DNA from: Dyadobacter sp. SG02
GTDB lineage: Bacteria; Bacteroidota; Bacteroidia; Cytophagales; Spirosomataceae
Assembly (NCBI RefSeq): GCF_900109045.1
Contig: NZ_FNYL01000018.1
Coordinates: forward strand, 62,001 to 126,000
Reading direction: 5' to 3'
DNA: 64,000 nucleotides
The notes under the pieces are model-generated. The model had not been told where the DNA came from, searched no databases, and worked only from the letters and a program-made list of their open reading frames with translations. The translations under genes were made by a program, and so were the position numbers. Positions 35,057 to 42,684 of this stretch are shown in pieces (positions within the stretch are counted from its first letter, which is position 1; each line of letters starts with the position of its first letter).

Positions 35057-35785
35057 TTAATCTACATCCTCTTTTTGCAGAGGCTTCTTAAATACTCCTT
35101 GATTATAAAGTTTTTCCCATTCGGCTTCTGCTTTCTCGACGGCATCCGTACTGTGAATACCCCAAAACGTGCCTGACATCTGCTCTTCGCCACGGTCCGA
35201 ATAAGCATGGTGTATGGGATCGATTGTGTGGATACTCCATTCCCACGGGCTGGCATAACCCCAGTATTCAAAAAGCCCTCCGTCCATCATTAGAACCGTA
35301 AACGGCCTGTATCCGCGGTTAATGTAACTTTCGTACAGATCAACCTTGGTTGTGACAGATGAGCTCGGCAATTGGATTACCTGCACCGGGCGCTCTGGGT
35401 TTTCCAAGTATTCAGCAAGTTTCTCAGCAGAAATTTGATTTGTGAAACAGCCGTGCTCGATCTCGCCGGGTAGGTTGCTATTGTAGCGCAGCCTGCCGGC
35501 CTTTATTGACTCAGCGGTAGGAACAGAAAGCTCTATCTGATGGTCTTCGGCAACAAGGCCTGCCTTCGCCCTGACCTGGTTGTAATTGGTTATCTCTTGC
35601 AGATACTGCTGGTTTTCTGCCTGAAATTCCTGGATTGCTTCTTCCAGTGACAGATCGTCGATAGGAAGCGGCTCGGCAGCCGGTGTGTAGACGACCCATA
35701 CTGTTGTCTGAGCGTTGCCAGTTCCGGCATCCTGCCCGCCAGGATTGTTATCTTCAAATTCCATCTCAAATTGCATGATTTCCAT
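35057..35785 (-). CDS. Hypothetical protein, 242 aa, second gene of the XRE operon
   Basis: I choose ATG 35785 (MEIMQFEMEF), which overlaps the last codons of the XRE gene by 20 bases, a typical translational coupling. The rest is unrecognised: a central acidic helix (SLEEAIQEFQAENQQYLQEI), RYNSNLPGEIEHGCFTNQIS and YWGYASPWEWSIHTI near the end. It is soluble. The operon place directly after an HTH regulator fits a toxin, effector or sensor regulated by it, but the sequence does not show this. Confidence 0.5.
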   Translation of the reverse strand: MEIMQFEMEFEDNNPGGQDAGTGNAQTTVWVVYTPAAEPLPIDDLSLEEAIQEFQAENQQYLQEITNYNQVRAKAGLVAEDHQIELSVPTAESIKAGRLRYNSNLPGEIEHGCFTNQISAEKLAEYLENPERPVQVIQLPSSSVTTKVDLYESYINRGYRPFTVLMMDGGLFEYWGYASPWEWSIHTIDPIHHAYSDRGEEQMSGTFWGIHSTDAVEKAEAEWEKLYNQGVFKKPLQKEDVD

Positions 35786-36056
35786 TTGTAAATGACTTGT
35801 AGTTTGCCTCAATGACCCGGACTTTCATTTCACCAGCCTTCGATAACTTAATCGAGATCAAAACATCAATGGGTACACAGAAGTAGCGCGAAAATGTCTG
35901 CGCATCGTTTAGACTGACATTGATTGTCTGGCCAGTCTCAATGGCCTTCAATTTTTCCCTACTAATTCCCAGGCTCTCAGATAATTCATGCTGCGTCAAC
36001 TTCCTGCGTTGGCGCAGAAAGCGAATATTTTCTCGAAAGCATCCTTGTCCATCCAC
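35766..36056 (-). CDS. XRE-family HTH regulator without S24 domain, about 97 aa
   Basis: Start: GTG 36056 gives a normal N-terminus (VDGQGCFRENIRFLRQRRK). An open frame further upstream to 36098 begins inside the promoter. The HTH (RFLRQRRKLTQHELSESLG, SREKLKAIETGQT) closely resembles the N-terminal part of the S24 regulator at 24989 (RFLRERRKLTQEDFAEQLG). There is no S24 peptidase part, so it cannot self-cut. It has nearly the same operator as the imu regulator and so may compete with it or be repressed by it. First gene of a three-gene minus-strand operon. Confidence 0.8.
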   Translation of the reverse strand: MDGQGCFRENIRFLRQRRKLTQHELSESLGISREKLKAIETGQTINVSLNDAQTFSRYFCVPIDVLISIKLSKAGEMKVRVIEANYKSFTNGNHAI

Positions 36057-36087
36057 GATATTTTTGATACACTTAAAATCAGAAAAA

Positions 36088-36131
36088 TGGTATTCCAAAT
36101 ACCAAATTTAGCAAAAGTTATTAGAAAACAA
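36088..36131 (-). promoter_or_regulatory. Promoter with operator for the XRE operon
   Basis: On the minus strand: TTG (36129-36131), an 18-base spacer, TAAATTTG (36103-36110; matches TAnnTTTG), then the palindrome TGGTATT-CCA-AATACCA (36088-36104), which overlaps the -7 element by two bases. The same build as at 24936-24959. The plus-strand gene at 36164 is 60 bases away and may share the operator. Confidence 0.75.
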
Positions 36132-36163
36132 ATAATTAGGAATGGCGATTGACAGATTGACTT

Positions 36164-36628
36164 ATGAAAAAAGACTACTCATTAATGGCGCACGCCCTGC
36201 ATAGCCGCTTACAGCTAGTCAGGCAACATTTGCATGCCAAGCCGGGAATGGAGCCGGCAGAAGTCGTCCTATTCAACCAGGTGCTTTTCAATAAGGCTGC
36301 CGAGTCAGTTAGAATTTATCACCATTATTATTGCCAGCAGGCAGATTATCTGGACGCGGCCGAGCTTCTACTGATGAGTGCCGAGACGGAAAGTCCAAGG
36401 CTAAGACCCCAATGGACTGTGCATAAAAATGAGTTTTACTGCGTTGAAATGCGTGATTCAGGAAATGATTGGTCTGTGGTTACCAAGGATTTGATCAGTA
36501 GCTATAAAGGGGAATTCTCTGCCAAAATGAATTATCAACAAGCCCTGTTACTCTACCGCTTCCTTTGCAAACTATCAAGCGCGGCAAAATTTAGGATTTC
36601 AAGGATCGATCCTTTACATCAAGGATAG
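36164..36628 (+). CDS. Hypothetical protein, 154 aa
   Basis: Starts at ATG 36164, divergent from the XRE operon across its operator. A soluble helical protein: LHSRLQLVRQHLHAKPG, YHHYYCQQADYLDAAELLL and a last helix (YQQALLLYRFLCKLSS). Family unknown. It ends 76 bases before the Ser2 SRAP start on the same strand; shared regulation with the XRE operon is likely from position. Confidence 0.5.
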   Translation: MKKDYSLMAHALHSRLQLVRQHLHAKPGMEPAEVVLFNQVLFNKAAESVRIYHHYYCQQADYLDAAELLLMSAETESPRLRPQWTVHKNEFYCVEMRDSGNDWSVVTKDLISSYKGEFSAKMNYQQALLLYRFLCKLSSAAKFRISRIDPLHQG

Positions 36629-36703
36629 TCGTGCTCTGTAAACGTGCAGGAGACGAAATCTGTTATCTTGCTTGTAAGATTGAGGGTTAAGCCAAGATTT
36701 GAG

Positions 36704-37438
36704 ATGTCCTACCACCTATCAGAAGAAAAAAGTGTCGAGCAAATAAGCCATTGGTTCAAACGCCCGTTTGTGGGTGCCGAGCGTTTCCATCAGGCGTATC
36801 ACCTTAGCGCGTTTGATAACCCGTTCCTTCCTGTCATCTCCAATGCTAATTCCAGACAAATCGATATGTACCGGTGGCGGTTGGTGCCTACCGATACCAT
36901 AGCAGAGCAGGCATTTGGCGCGAACACACGGAACGCGAAGCGGGAGACCATTTTTACCATCAAGTCTTACCGCAGGTATTGGGAGAACCGGTGCCTGGTA
37001 ATATGCACTGGCTTTTTTGAACCCCATTTTGTTTCCCAGGAGCTACCAACTGAAAGCTATTACATCAAGCCCAGGCATCGGGAGTTTCTCACGCTTGGGG
37101 CGATCTTTGCTCGATGGAATGGCATGAATACTTTCTCGATTATTACCACGCCGACATCACCTTTACTGTCCCAGGTTCACAATGAAGGGCAAAGGATGCC
37201 ACTTGTTCTGGAAGCAGAGGCTGCACGCCGGTGGGTATCCGCACCAGGGACGCTCTCGCAGGCTGAAATGACCGCGCTCATGCAGCCCTATCCGCACGAT
37301 GATAATTGGATTACCTACCGGACGATCGACGGAATAACCAATTCAAGGATAAATACTAATGTGCCGGAAGTCTTGTTGCCCTACGAGCCGAAGCCTGCGC
37401 CATATTCAGAATTACCTTTGTTCGGCCAACAGGAATAA
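36704..37438 (+). CDS. SRAP (YedK/HMCES family) with Ser in place of Cys2
   Basis: Start ATG 36704 gives MSYHLSEEKSVEQI; longer frames upstream do not fit the family. About 244 residues. The family order is present: NTRNAKRETI with the Asn, LVICTGFFEPH with the Glu, and VHNEGQRMPLVL with the His. The nucleophile position 2, normally Cys, is Ser. Cys2 makes the thiazolidine crosslink to abasic sites; Ser should not form it in the same way. The protein may be a DNA-damage sensor without the covalent step, or may use a different chemistry. It lies next to the damage-type operator and the Fpg pair. Confidence 0.85.
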   Translation: MSYHLSEEKSVEQISHWFKRPFVGAERFHQAYHLSAFDNPFLPVISNANSRQIDMYRWRLVPTDTIAEQAFGANTRNAKRETIFTIKSYRRYWENRCLVICTGFFEPHFVSQELPTESYYIKPRHREFLTLGAIFARWNGMNTFSIITTPTSPLLSQVHNEGQRMPLVLEAEAARRWVSAPGTLSQAEMTALMQPYPHDDNWITYRTIDGITNSRINTNVPEVLLPYEPKPAPYSELPLFGQQE

Positions 37439-37441
37439 GCG

Positions 37442-37828
37442 TCAAGGATCGAGCCCCTCGAATTCAGCAGCTGGATAAAAGAACCGATCAGACCTGAGCG
37501 AGCTGATCCCGACAATCCTTTCGTCATCCAGTTGGACTTTAATCAGGTGCCCTTCTAAATCGCGGCCTTTATCTACTTCGCAGATTTCAAAACATCGCTT
37601 GATGAAGTGGCCGACAATATCGCTACCCTCATTGGGAATTGAGGCAAACAGGTTGGGCCCACCGAACTCTATATATTGGTCACCAACTTTAATTTCAAGA
37701 CTTGCGCTTAACGCAACGCGATCAATCAGATGGAGATCAAAATCGATGATCTCCCCGATCGCAGTAATTGTATCTGCCAACTTACCAGGTGTTGATTTTT
37801 GCCGAAATCTAGCTAAAATTGGGTTCAC
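37442..37828 (-). CDS. Hypothetical protein, 128 aa
   Basis: Starts at GTG 37828, 20 bases from the divergent Fpg-like start at 37849. A soluble protein (ITAIGEIIDFDLHLIDRVAL, FASIPNEGSDIVGHFIKRCF). Unrecognised. It ends three bases after the SRAP stop on the opposite strand. Sharing a very short promoter with the glycosylase gene suggests joint regulation. Confidence 0.45.
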   Translation of the reverse strand: MNPILARFRQKSTPGKLADTITAIGEIIDFDLHLIDRVALSASLEIKVGDQYIEFGGPNLFASIPNEGSDIVGHFIKRCFEICEVDKGRDLEGHLIKVQLDDERIVGISSLRSDRFFYPAAEFEGLDP

Positions 37829-37848
37829 TTATCAAACAAACATTAGCC

Positions 37849-38628
37849 ATGCCCGAGGTACCGGAATTGAACGTTGTTGGACTTACCCTGCAAAAGCATT
37901 TCAATGGACAGAAAGTCAAGAACATTGAAGTTTTTTGGAAAAAGCGCGTGAAAGCCACCGAAGAAGAATTTAACACATCTCTAAAAGGTGCGACGCTCTT
38001 GTCGGTCGGCCGCAATGGCAAAGAGCTCCATCTTCATTTTGATAACCATCAGATCCTTGGCATTCACATGATGCTGACAGGGAAGATGATCCTTTTACCG
38101 ACCGACCAAGACCTTAAAAACCCCATTTTCGAGCTTTCCTTCGAAAATGGCGCGGGCATCGCTGTATTAGATGGTATGGGGCAAGCAAAGCCGATCCTTA
38201 ACCCGGAAATTCCAGATGTGCCCGATATCATGGGCGATGATTTCACAGAGGCTTATCTTGCCCAGGTACTTTCGAAAGCCGGTGGGAAAATAAAGGAGGT
38301 TCTGCAAAAACAGGATAAGATCCGTGGGATAGGAAGCGCCTATGCGGACGAAATCTTGTGGGCCGCAAAAGTATCGCCCTATTCGATCGCCAAGAATATT
38401 CCAGCTGAGAAAGTGCGCTCAATTTATCAGGCAATCCGTGACGTCACTGTCGAGGCGACCCAGGATCTGATGAAAAGAAAAAGCGATGATGTGTTCGAAA
38501 TGGAAAACAAAGACCATAGGTACGTGCACAATTCAGCGAAGACCCACTCGCCGGAGGGAGAGGAAATCATTGTCGGTAAACTGGGGTCTGGCAGAACATA
38601 CTATACTGCGAGCCAAGAGCTTTACTAG
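37849..38628 (+). CDS. Fpg/Nei-family DNA glycosylase with zinc-less finger
   Basis: Start ATG 37849 gives MPEVPEL, the N-terminal motif with Pro2 (catalytic amine), Glu3 and Glu6. The N-terminal beta-sandwich has HLHFDNHQILGIHMMLTGKM (family HLGMSG-x-L). H2TH: DKIRGIGSAYADEILW. C-terminus: VGKLGSGRTYYTASQELY keeps the Arg of the finger (GRTxx) but the four zinc-binding Cys are Tyr/Thr/Ala, so the finger is zinc-less, as in NEIL1. It should remove oxidised bases from DNA. The next gene is its divergent tandem partner, 8 bases after. Confidence 0.85.
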   Translation: MPEVPELNVVGLTLQKHFNGQKVKNIEVFWKKRVKATEEEFNTSLKGATLLSVGRNGKELHLHFDNHQILGIHMMLTGKMILLPTDQDLKNPIFELSFENGAGIAVLDGMGQAKPILNPEIPDVPDIMGDDFTEAYLAQVLSKAGGKIKEVLQKQDKIRGIGSAYADEILWAAKVSPYSIAKNIPAEKVRSIYQAIRDVTVEATQDLMKRKSDDVFEMENKDHRYVHNSAKTHSPEGEEIIVGKLGSGRTYYTASQELY

Positions 38629-38636
38629 CGTTAGAA

Positions 38637-39422
38637 ATGATAGAAATTCCGGAGCTGACTGTGATCAGAACCAAGCTGGCCCGGCTTCTGATCGGTAAGA
38701 AGCTGGTTGAGCTCAACATTCATTGGCAAAAGAAATTCAAACAGGCTCCGGATTCGATCATCAAAGCGGCTCAAAATGCAACCGTAATGGAAGTCCGACG
38801 CGTTGGTAAACTAATCCACCTAGCGCTCGACAACGGCGAGGTGCTAGGCATTTATTTTGGCGACGGTGCCATCCCGTATTGGACCCCATTAAATGATCGT
38901 TTCGAATACAAGGTGATGGAAATGGCATTTGAAAATGAGATAGGGTTGGCAATTGACGATTTGTCTGGCCAAAGTTATCTCATATTAAATCCTGACTTAG
39001 CCACTACTGATGATCCCCTGCACCCCTCATTGACGCTAGCATATCTGAGAAAATCGATACGGACTTTCAAATCATCGTCTATCAAAGGGTACATGCTTAC
39101 TGAAAGGAAGATGCGAGGGATTGGTGGCGCATATGTGGACGAAATATTGTGGGATATAAAGGTGGCTCCGCATTCGGTAACAACAAAAATACCAGATGCG
39201 AAGTTGGTCGAATTGATCGATTCGATCAGGACAACTTTGACTTTTGCAGCGAGCAAAATTGAGGGCTTAACGGGTCCGAAAGACTTGGTCGCCTGCCGTT
39301 ATGACTTTTTCAAAATCCACAACACTGGAAGGCGATATGACCCCGACGGGCACCGAATTCAAAGAATTGTCGTTCATCGCAAGAGGACATTTTGGACAGA
39401 CAGGCAAACGTTGTATTCTTAG
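38637..39422 (+). CDS. Fpg/Nei-like protein lacking the catalytic Pro2, likely pseudo-enzyme
   Basis: Starts at ATG 38637, 8 bases after the previous stop, so the pair is coupled. It is a paralogue of it: MIEIPEL (family MPELPE), a beta-sandwich, H2TH (KMRGIGGAYVDEILWDIKVAP) and the zinc-less finger end (VVHRKRTFWTDRQTLYS). Position 2, the catalytic Pro that forms the Schiff base, is Ile. The His-Leu-Gly-Met block is YFGDGA. It should not cut base-sugar bonds in the usual way. It may form a dimer with the first or bind damage without cutting. Confidence 0.8.
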   Translation: MIEIPELTVIRTKLARLLIGKKLVELNIHWQKKFKQAPDSIIKAAQNATVMEVRRVGKLIHLALDNGEVLGIYFGDGAIPYWTPLNDRFEYKVMEMAFENEIGLAIDDLSGQSYLILNPDLATTDDPLHPSLTLAYLRKSIRTFKSSSIKGYMLTERKMRGIGGAYVDEILWDIKVAPHSVTTKIPDAKLVELIDSIRTTLTFAASKIEGLTGPKDLVACRYDFFKIHNTGRRYDPDGHRIQRIVVHRKRTFWTDRQTLYS

Positions 39423-39433
39423 GCCCAAAAGGC

Positions 39434-39877
39434 TTATAGCTTCGATATTTTCCTGAGAAAGGCTTTGATTTCATCCTGATACCGTTCCAGTGGCAGTACC
39501 GCAGAAGGCAAAAACTCAATTTCCAGCGAGGAAGCTTTATACATAAAATGGCCGTATGCATGTGCCTGGGACAAATCAATGCAGTCTTTGAAGTTTGTCA
39601 CAGCTCGCCGGGTCGCACCGCGTGTCATGATAGAAGCGTCCGGAAAATGGAACATCGTAATTTGCTTTGAGGTGGCCGCAGTCAAACTGCCATCCAGCTG
39701 GCTGATAATCAAAGAAACGTTCGTTGTAATTGCGAGTGAGCCAGTCTTAAATTTGTCCCAGGTAGTCCGGTAATGCATTGCCGCAACCACGTCTTGCTTC
39801 TGGGACAGGTATCCTTGTAAGACCTCTTGATCGATAGCTAACTCCGATCCAGCGGTGCCTATAATAACAAAATCCAT
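39434..39877 (-). CDS. Hypothetical protein, 147 aa
   Basis: ATG 39877, one base after the stop of the upstream gene at 39879. A soluble protein with YRTTWDKFKTGSLAITTNV, FHFPDASIMTRGATRRAV and the block LSQAHAYGHFMY. The upstream protein has the similar block LSEAHAYAMM, so the two may be distant paralogues. No family recognised. Confidence 0.5.
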   Translation of the reverse strand: MDFVIIGTAGSELAIDQEVLQGYLSQKQDVVAAMHYRTTWDKFKTGSLAITTNVSLIISQLDGSLTAATSKQITMFHFPDASIMTRGATRRAVTNFKDCIDLSQAHAYGHFMYKASSLEIEFLPSAVLPLERYQDEIKAFLRKISKL

Positions 39878-39878
39878 A

Positions 39879-40319
39879 TCACTGTTTGTTTAGGAATTCG
39901 ATGGCACCTTTCCTTAGTTTTTCCGTAGGTGTGGGCTCCATCAGGGGCGTTTTTAGGCCACGTTCAACGGCCTGATTGGACATCATAGCGTAGGCATGAG
40001 CTTCTGAAAGGTGAAAGCATTTCTCTAAGACCGAGAGCTTCAAATCTTCTTGTTCTGATTTGAAAAACGAGCCGTCAACGAATTCGAAAACAGTCAAATA
40101 ATACCCGGTTAGGCCATCGTGCTGGATACCGTTTTCTATCCCGATATACTTCATTTGGGTAGAAAGATAAAGGTGCTTTTTCTCAAATGCTTCGATCTTG
40201 GAAAGAACACTAATGCCAGCCGAGCGTCCGAATTCTTTTCTTTTAAGGCGTTCCAGTATGCTGGATTCCTCGCTAAAATCACCGACCGAGGCGTCGATAA
40301 CCTTGAATATGTGTTCCAT
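39879..40319 (-). CDS. Hypothetical protein, 146 aa
   Basis: ATG 40319. A soluble protein: IFKVIDASVGDFSEESSIL, YLSTQMKYIGIENGIQHD, LTVFEFVDGSFF, and LSEAHAYAMMSNQ near the end. It is the first gene of a coupled pair with the 147-aa gene. No family known. The shared HAYA/HAYG block is the only link to its partner that I can see. Confidence 0.5.
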   Translation of the reverse strand: MEHIFKVIDASVGDFSEESSILERLKRKEFGRSAGISVLSKIEAFEKKHLYLSTQMKYIGIENGIQHDGLTGYYLTVFEFVDGSFFKSEQEDLKLSVLEKCFHLSEAHAYAMMSNQAVERGLKTPLMEPTPTEKLRKGAIEFLNKQ

Positions 40320-40407
40320 CTTAACAGCTGCAAATCGTCAGGATTGTAAGATAGCCACAAATCATTTGGCGGGAAGCAATGGGAAGATAAATCTTCTTTT
40401 TTGGCAC

Positions 40408-40812
40408 TTATATTGGCAGGAACTCTGGCATGTTTTGCCCATCATGGTCAAACCTAAGCCCACTCAGGAATATTATGCCGTTGATCACCTTTTCCACTTT
40501 ACCGTCTTCCATCGCGCCCCGGTCCGGATGGGTGAAAGCCAGAGCGCGCACTCGTTTTGCTAAATCGACGTCAAATTCACAATTGGCCACTATTTCTTCA
40601 AAGAGCCGTGCTTTCAAAAAGTCAGTGTCTAACAGCATTTTGGCATCGCACTGGGCCGCCGGGTACCGGTCAGAAATCATAAATGACATTTCACCTGACT
40701 CTCCATTTGCTGTTGACATCGCCAGCGGCGTCCAAAGTCGCATGCTATGGTAAAGGTGTGTCCAGGAAGTAAACCCTTCCGGTAGCTGATTTTGGTAAAC
40801 GTTTGGCTCCAT
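40408..40812 (-). CDS. Hypothetical protein, 134 aa
   Basis: ATG 40812. A soluble protein: YQNQLPEGFTSWTHLYHS, SGEMSFMISDRYPAAQCD, and LAFTHPDRGAMEDGKVEKV near the end. The family is not recognised. It lies 88 bases upstream of the 146-aa pair on the same strand; joint transcription is possible. Confidence 0.45.
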   Translation of the reverse strand: MEPNVYQNQLPEGFTSWTHLYHSMRLWTPLAMSTANGESGEMSFMISDRYPAAQCDAKMLLDTDFLKARLFEEIVANCEFDVDLAKRVRALAFTHPDRGAMEDGKVEKVINGIIFLSGLRFDHDGQNMPEFLPI

Positions 40813-41038
40813 TTGTCAAGAATATAATCCCAAAATATAGTAGCCAATGGGAAGAAATACAATTTACGCCAAGGCACCCGGCAGAAGCTGAATGGCCGGA
40901 AACCAGTGAGCAACAGTATTAAGAAAAGGCCGGGGCAGGGAGTTGAATAACCCACCATGGTTGAACAAAGCATATCCTACCCACGGGGCCAGCCCAAAAA
41001 TAATATTTACCGGCGTAAATTGTATCTAGCCCGTAAAA

Positions 41039-41695
41039 ATGGCACCTTTAACCGCTGAAATTTTCGCTATGGCTTTTCGACGAGAGTATAAATTTGAAGT
41101 GATCAGTGCTGCGAATCCTGTTCAAAGGTTTGCGGTGGATCGCCGATTCACATCTGCTGACGATCGGGATCTGCACATAGCGTCAGCCGGAGAAACATAC
41201 ATTGCCAACGGTGGCCGGATCGCGTATGTAGACAATGAAGCTTCGCTTGCCGGCAGAGTTTACCGGCATTACCTGCACCAGGCGAGTGAGATAGATTCCG
41301 GAGCAGATTATCAGAGCGTCGTTGATGGCAATTTCCCCTCGAAGGATGCGACAGATCAAATCAATGTTAAGCTCAATGCGAACCAGTATCTTACCAGGCC
41401 TGGTATCGACAAGTTTCTTCAAACTGCATTCGATGATGCCCATACTTCAAGCCAGGTAGGCATGCAGAGAAAGCAACTTTTTAATTCAATCCTTTCAGCG
41501 CAAGGTTTGATGACGGCTCCTGACCTTAACCCCATTGCCCTTCGGATCGAGATTAACGAAAAGGAGGTAATTGTCCATGAATTGACTTTTGAGGACAATT
41601 CGAAATTGTATGTCACAAATCCTGAAAATAACCCTGATCAGGCCCATCCATTTCAAGTGTCCTTAACAATTTGGGATGGGAGCAGGTACCTGTGA
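41039..41695 (+). CDS. Hypothetical protein, 218 aa
   Basis: ATG 41039; a second ATG at 41069 is possible. It is soluble: KFEVISAANPVQRFAVDRR, IASAGETYIANGGRIAYVD, VVDGNFPSKDATDQINVKLN and a C-terminal beta-rich part (VIVHELTFEDNSKLYVT). Family not recognised. It runs away from the neighbouring minus-strand genes and is followed by a three-copy repeat at 41732. Confidence 0.45.
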   Translation: MAPLTAEIFAMAFRREYKFEVISAANPVQRFAVDRRFTSADDRDLHIASAGETYIANGGRIAYVDNEASLAGRVYRHYLHQASEIDSGADYQSVVDGNFPSKDATDQINVKLNANQYLTRPGIDKFLQTAFDDAHTSSQVGMQRKQLFNSILSAQGLMTAPDLNPIALRIEINEKEVIVHELTFEDNSKLYVTNPENNPDQAHPFQVSLTIWDGSRYL

Positions 41696-41731
41696 GAATC
41701 AGAGGGTAATTTCTGCAACATCGTTGCGTCT

Positions 41732-41908
41732 ATCAAATAACCATCAAATAAGAAATGTGCCCATACGCCACCTGTTAGGCATTTTGCTTGTGCTAAAGTG
41801 CTCTACAATCAAATAACCATCAAATAAGAATTGACCTATTTTCTGTACGAGTGTTGTGTTTTTGATTGTCGAATGTGAGCAAGCTGTCACATAACCATCA
41901 CATAAGAA
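41732..41908. repeat. Three 23-bp direct repeats, about 77 bases apart
   Basis: ATCAAATAACCATCAAATAAGAA occurs at 41732-41754 and 41808-41830, and a variant with CACATAA in place of CAAATAA in both halves at 41886-41908. Start-to-start distances are 76 and 78. Each unit is itself two ATCAAATAA-type halves. The sequences between the units differ. Not CRISPR-like in spacing. The whole 41696-42011 gap has no gene. Confidence 0.65.
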
Positions 41909-42011
41909 GTGATGTCTTTGGCGCTGGAATCTGAGATCACCATCCTTTCAGCTTTCGGTGAGTAACATTTTTATATTTGAAAATGCTCGCGAACCGACGG
42001 GTAGCAATGGG

Positions 42012-42653
42012 TTAGCGACCTTTTGATGACTGAATGATTTTGCCGTCAGTTATATCTTGTATCCGGTTCGATGATAGTTTGCTGGCAACGAAATCATTTT
42101 TTGAAATGAAGGGAATTTGAACATCGGAGACTTGAACTAGCTCGCGGTTTGCAAATGCGCTTTGAAATTCAAGCTCGGGCAAATTTAAATGGATATCCAC
42201 TGCCATAGGCTTGGTGCCGAACTTTACGCTGCCGTCGCCTGGATTATCTTGCAGGATCGCGTCCATCATAAGACTTGGACCGAGGCCAATCAGCGCTGAT
42301 GAAAGCAAGGACATATTCTCTTGCGAAGGATTTACCCAGATGTCAAGGTCATCACTGAAACGTGGCATGCCGAAATAGGCCATAGCGTACCCGCCTATCG
42401 TCAGATACTGAACTTCATGCAGGTTAAGTAATTTGTAAAAGCGCTCGAACAATGGATAGATTACCTGCTTAGCATCAATCACTTCTGTCTTAATCTCATT
42501 TGGGGAGCCAGGCAGGGATTGTGCTGTAAGGAAAGTTACAGCATGCAGCCGGTCAGAGGGCGATTTTTTCAACCAGTAGATAATGTCTTCCGCGGTATCA
42601 TCGTGCTCATGCATATTGACCAAGCGCCCTACCATTTCTATTTTTCTGCCCAT
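42012..42653 (-). CDS. Nucleotidyltransferase-fold protein, 213 aa
   Basis: I choose ATG 42653 (MGRKIEMVGRL), since a longer frame begins inside the kinase gene. The sequence YLTIGGYAMAYFGMPRFSDDLDIWV shows the GG and D-x-D of the nucleotidyltransferase superfamily, like AbiEii- or DUF6036-type proteins; a second acidic residue follows (MAVDIHLNLPEL). Such proteins often belong to toxin-antitoxin or abortive-infection systems. The N-terminal 60 residues (NMHEHDDTAEDIIYWL) are not assigned. It is cotranscribed with the upstream kinase. Confidence 0.65.
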   Translation of the reverse strand: MGRKIEMVGRLVNMHEHDDTAEDIIYWLKKSPSDRLHAVTFLTAQSLPGSPNEIKTEVIDAKQVIYPLFERFYKLLNLHEVQYLTIGGYAMAYFGMPRFSDDLDIWVNPSQENMSLLSSALIGLGPSLMMDAILQDNPGDGSVKFGTKPMAVDIHLNLPELEFQSAFANRELVQVSDVQIPFISKNDFVASKLSSNRIQDITDGKIIQSSKGR

Positions 42654-42684
42654 TTTACAATCCTTATGAAAAAGCCGGTGAGTA

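Noticed and set aside
41732..41908. CRISPR array
   Set aside because: Only three units, about 77 bases apart, with unit length 23 and no cas gene in the window. The spacing between units is too long for spacers.
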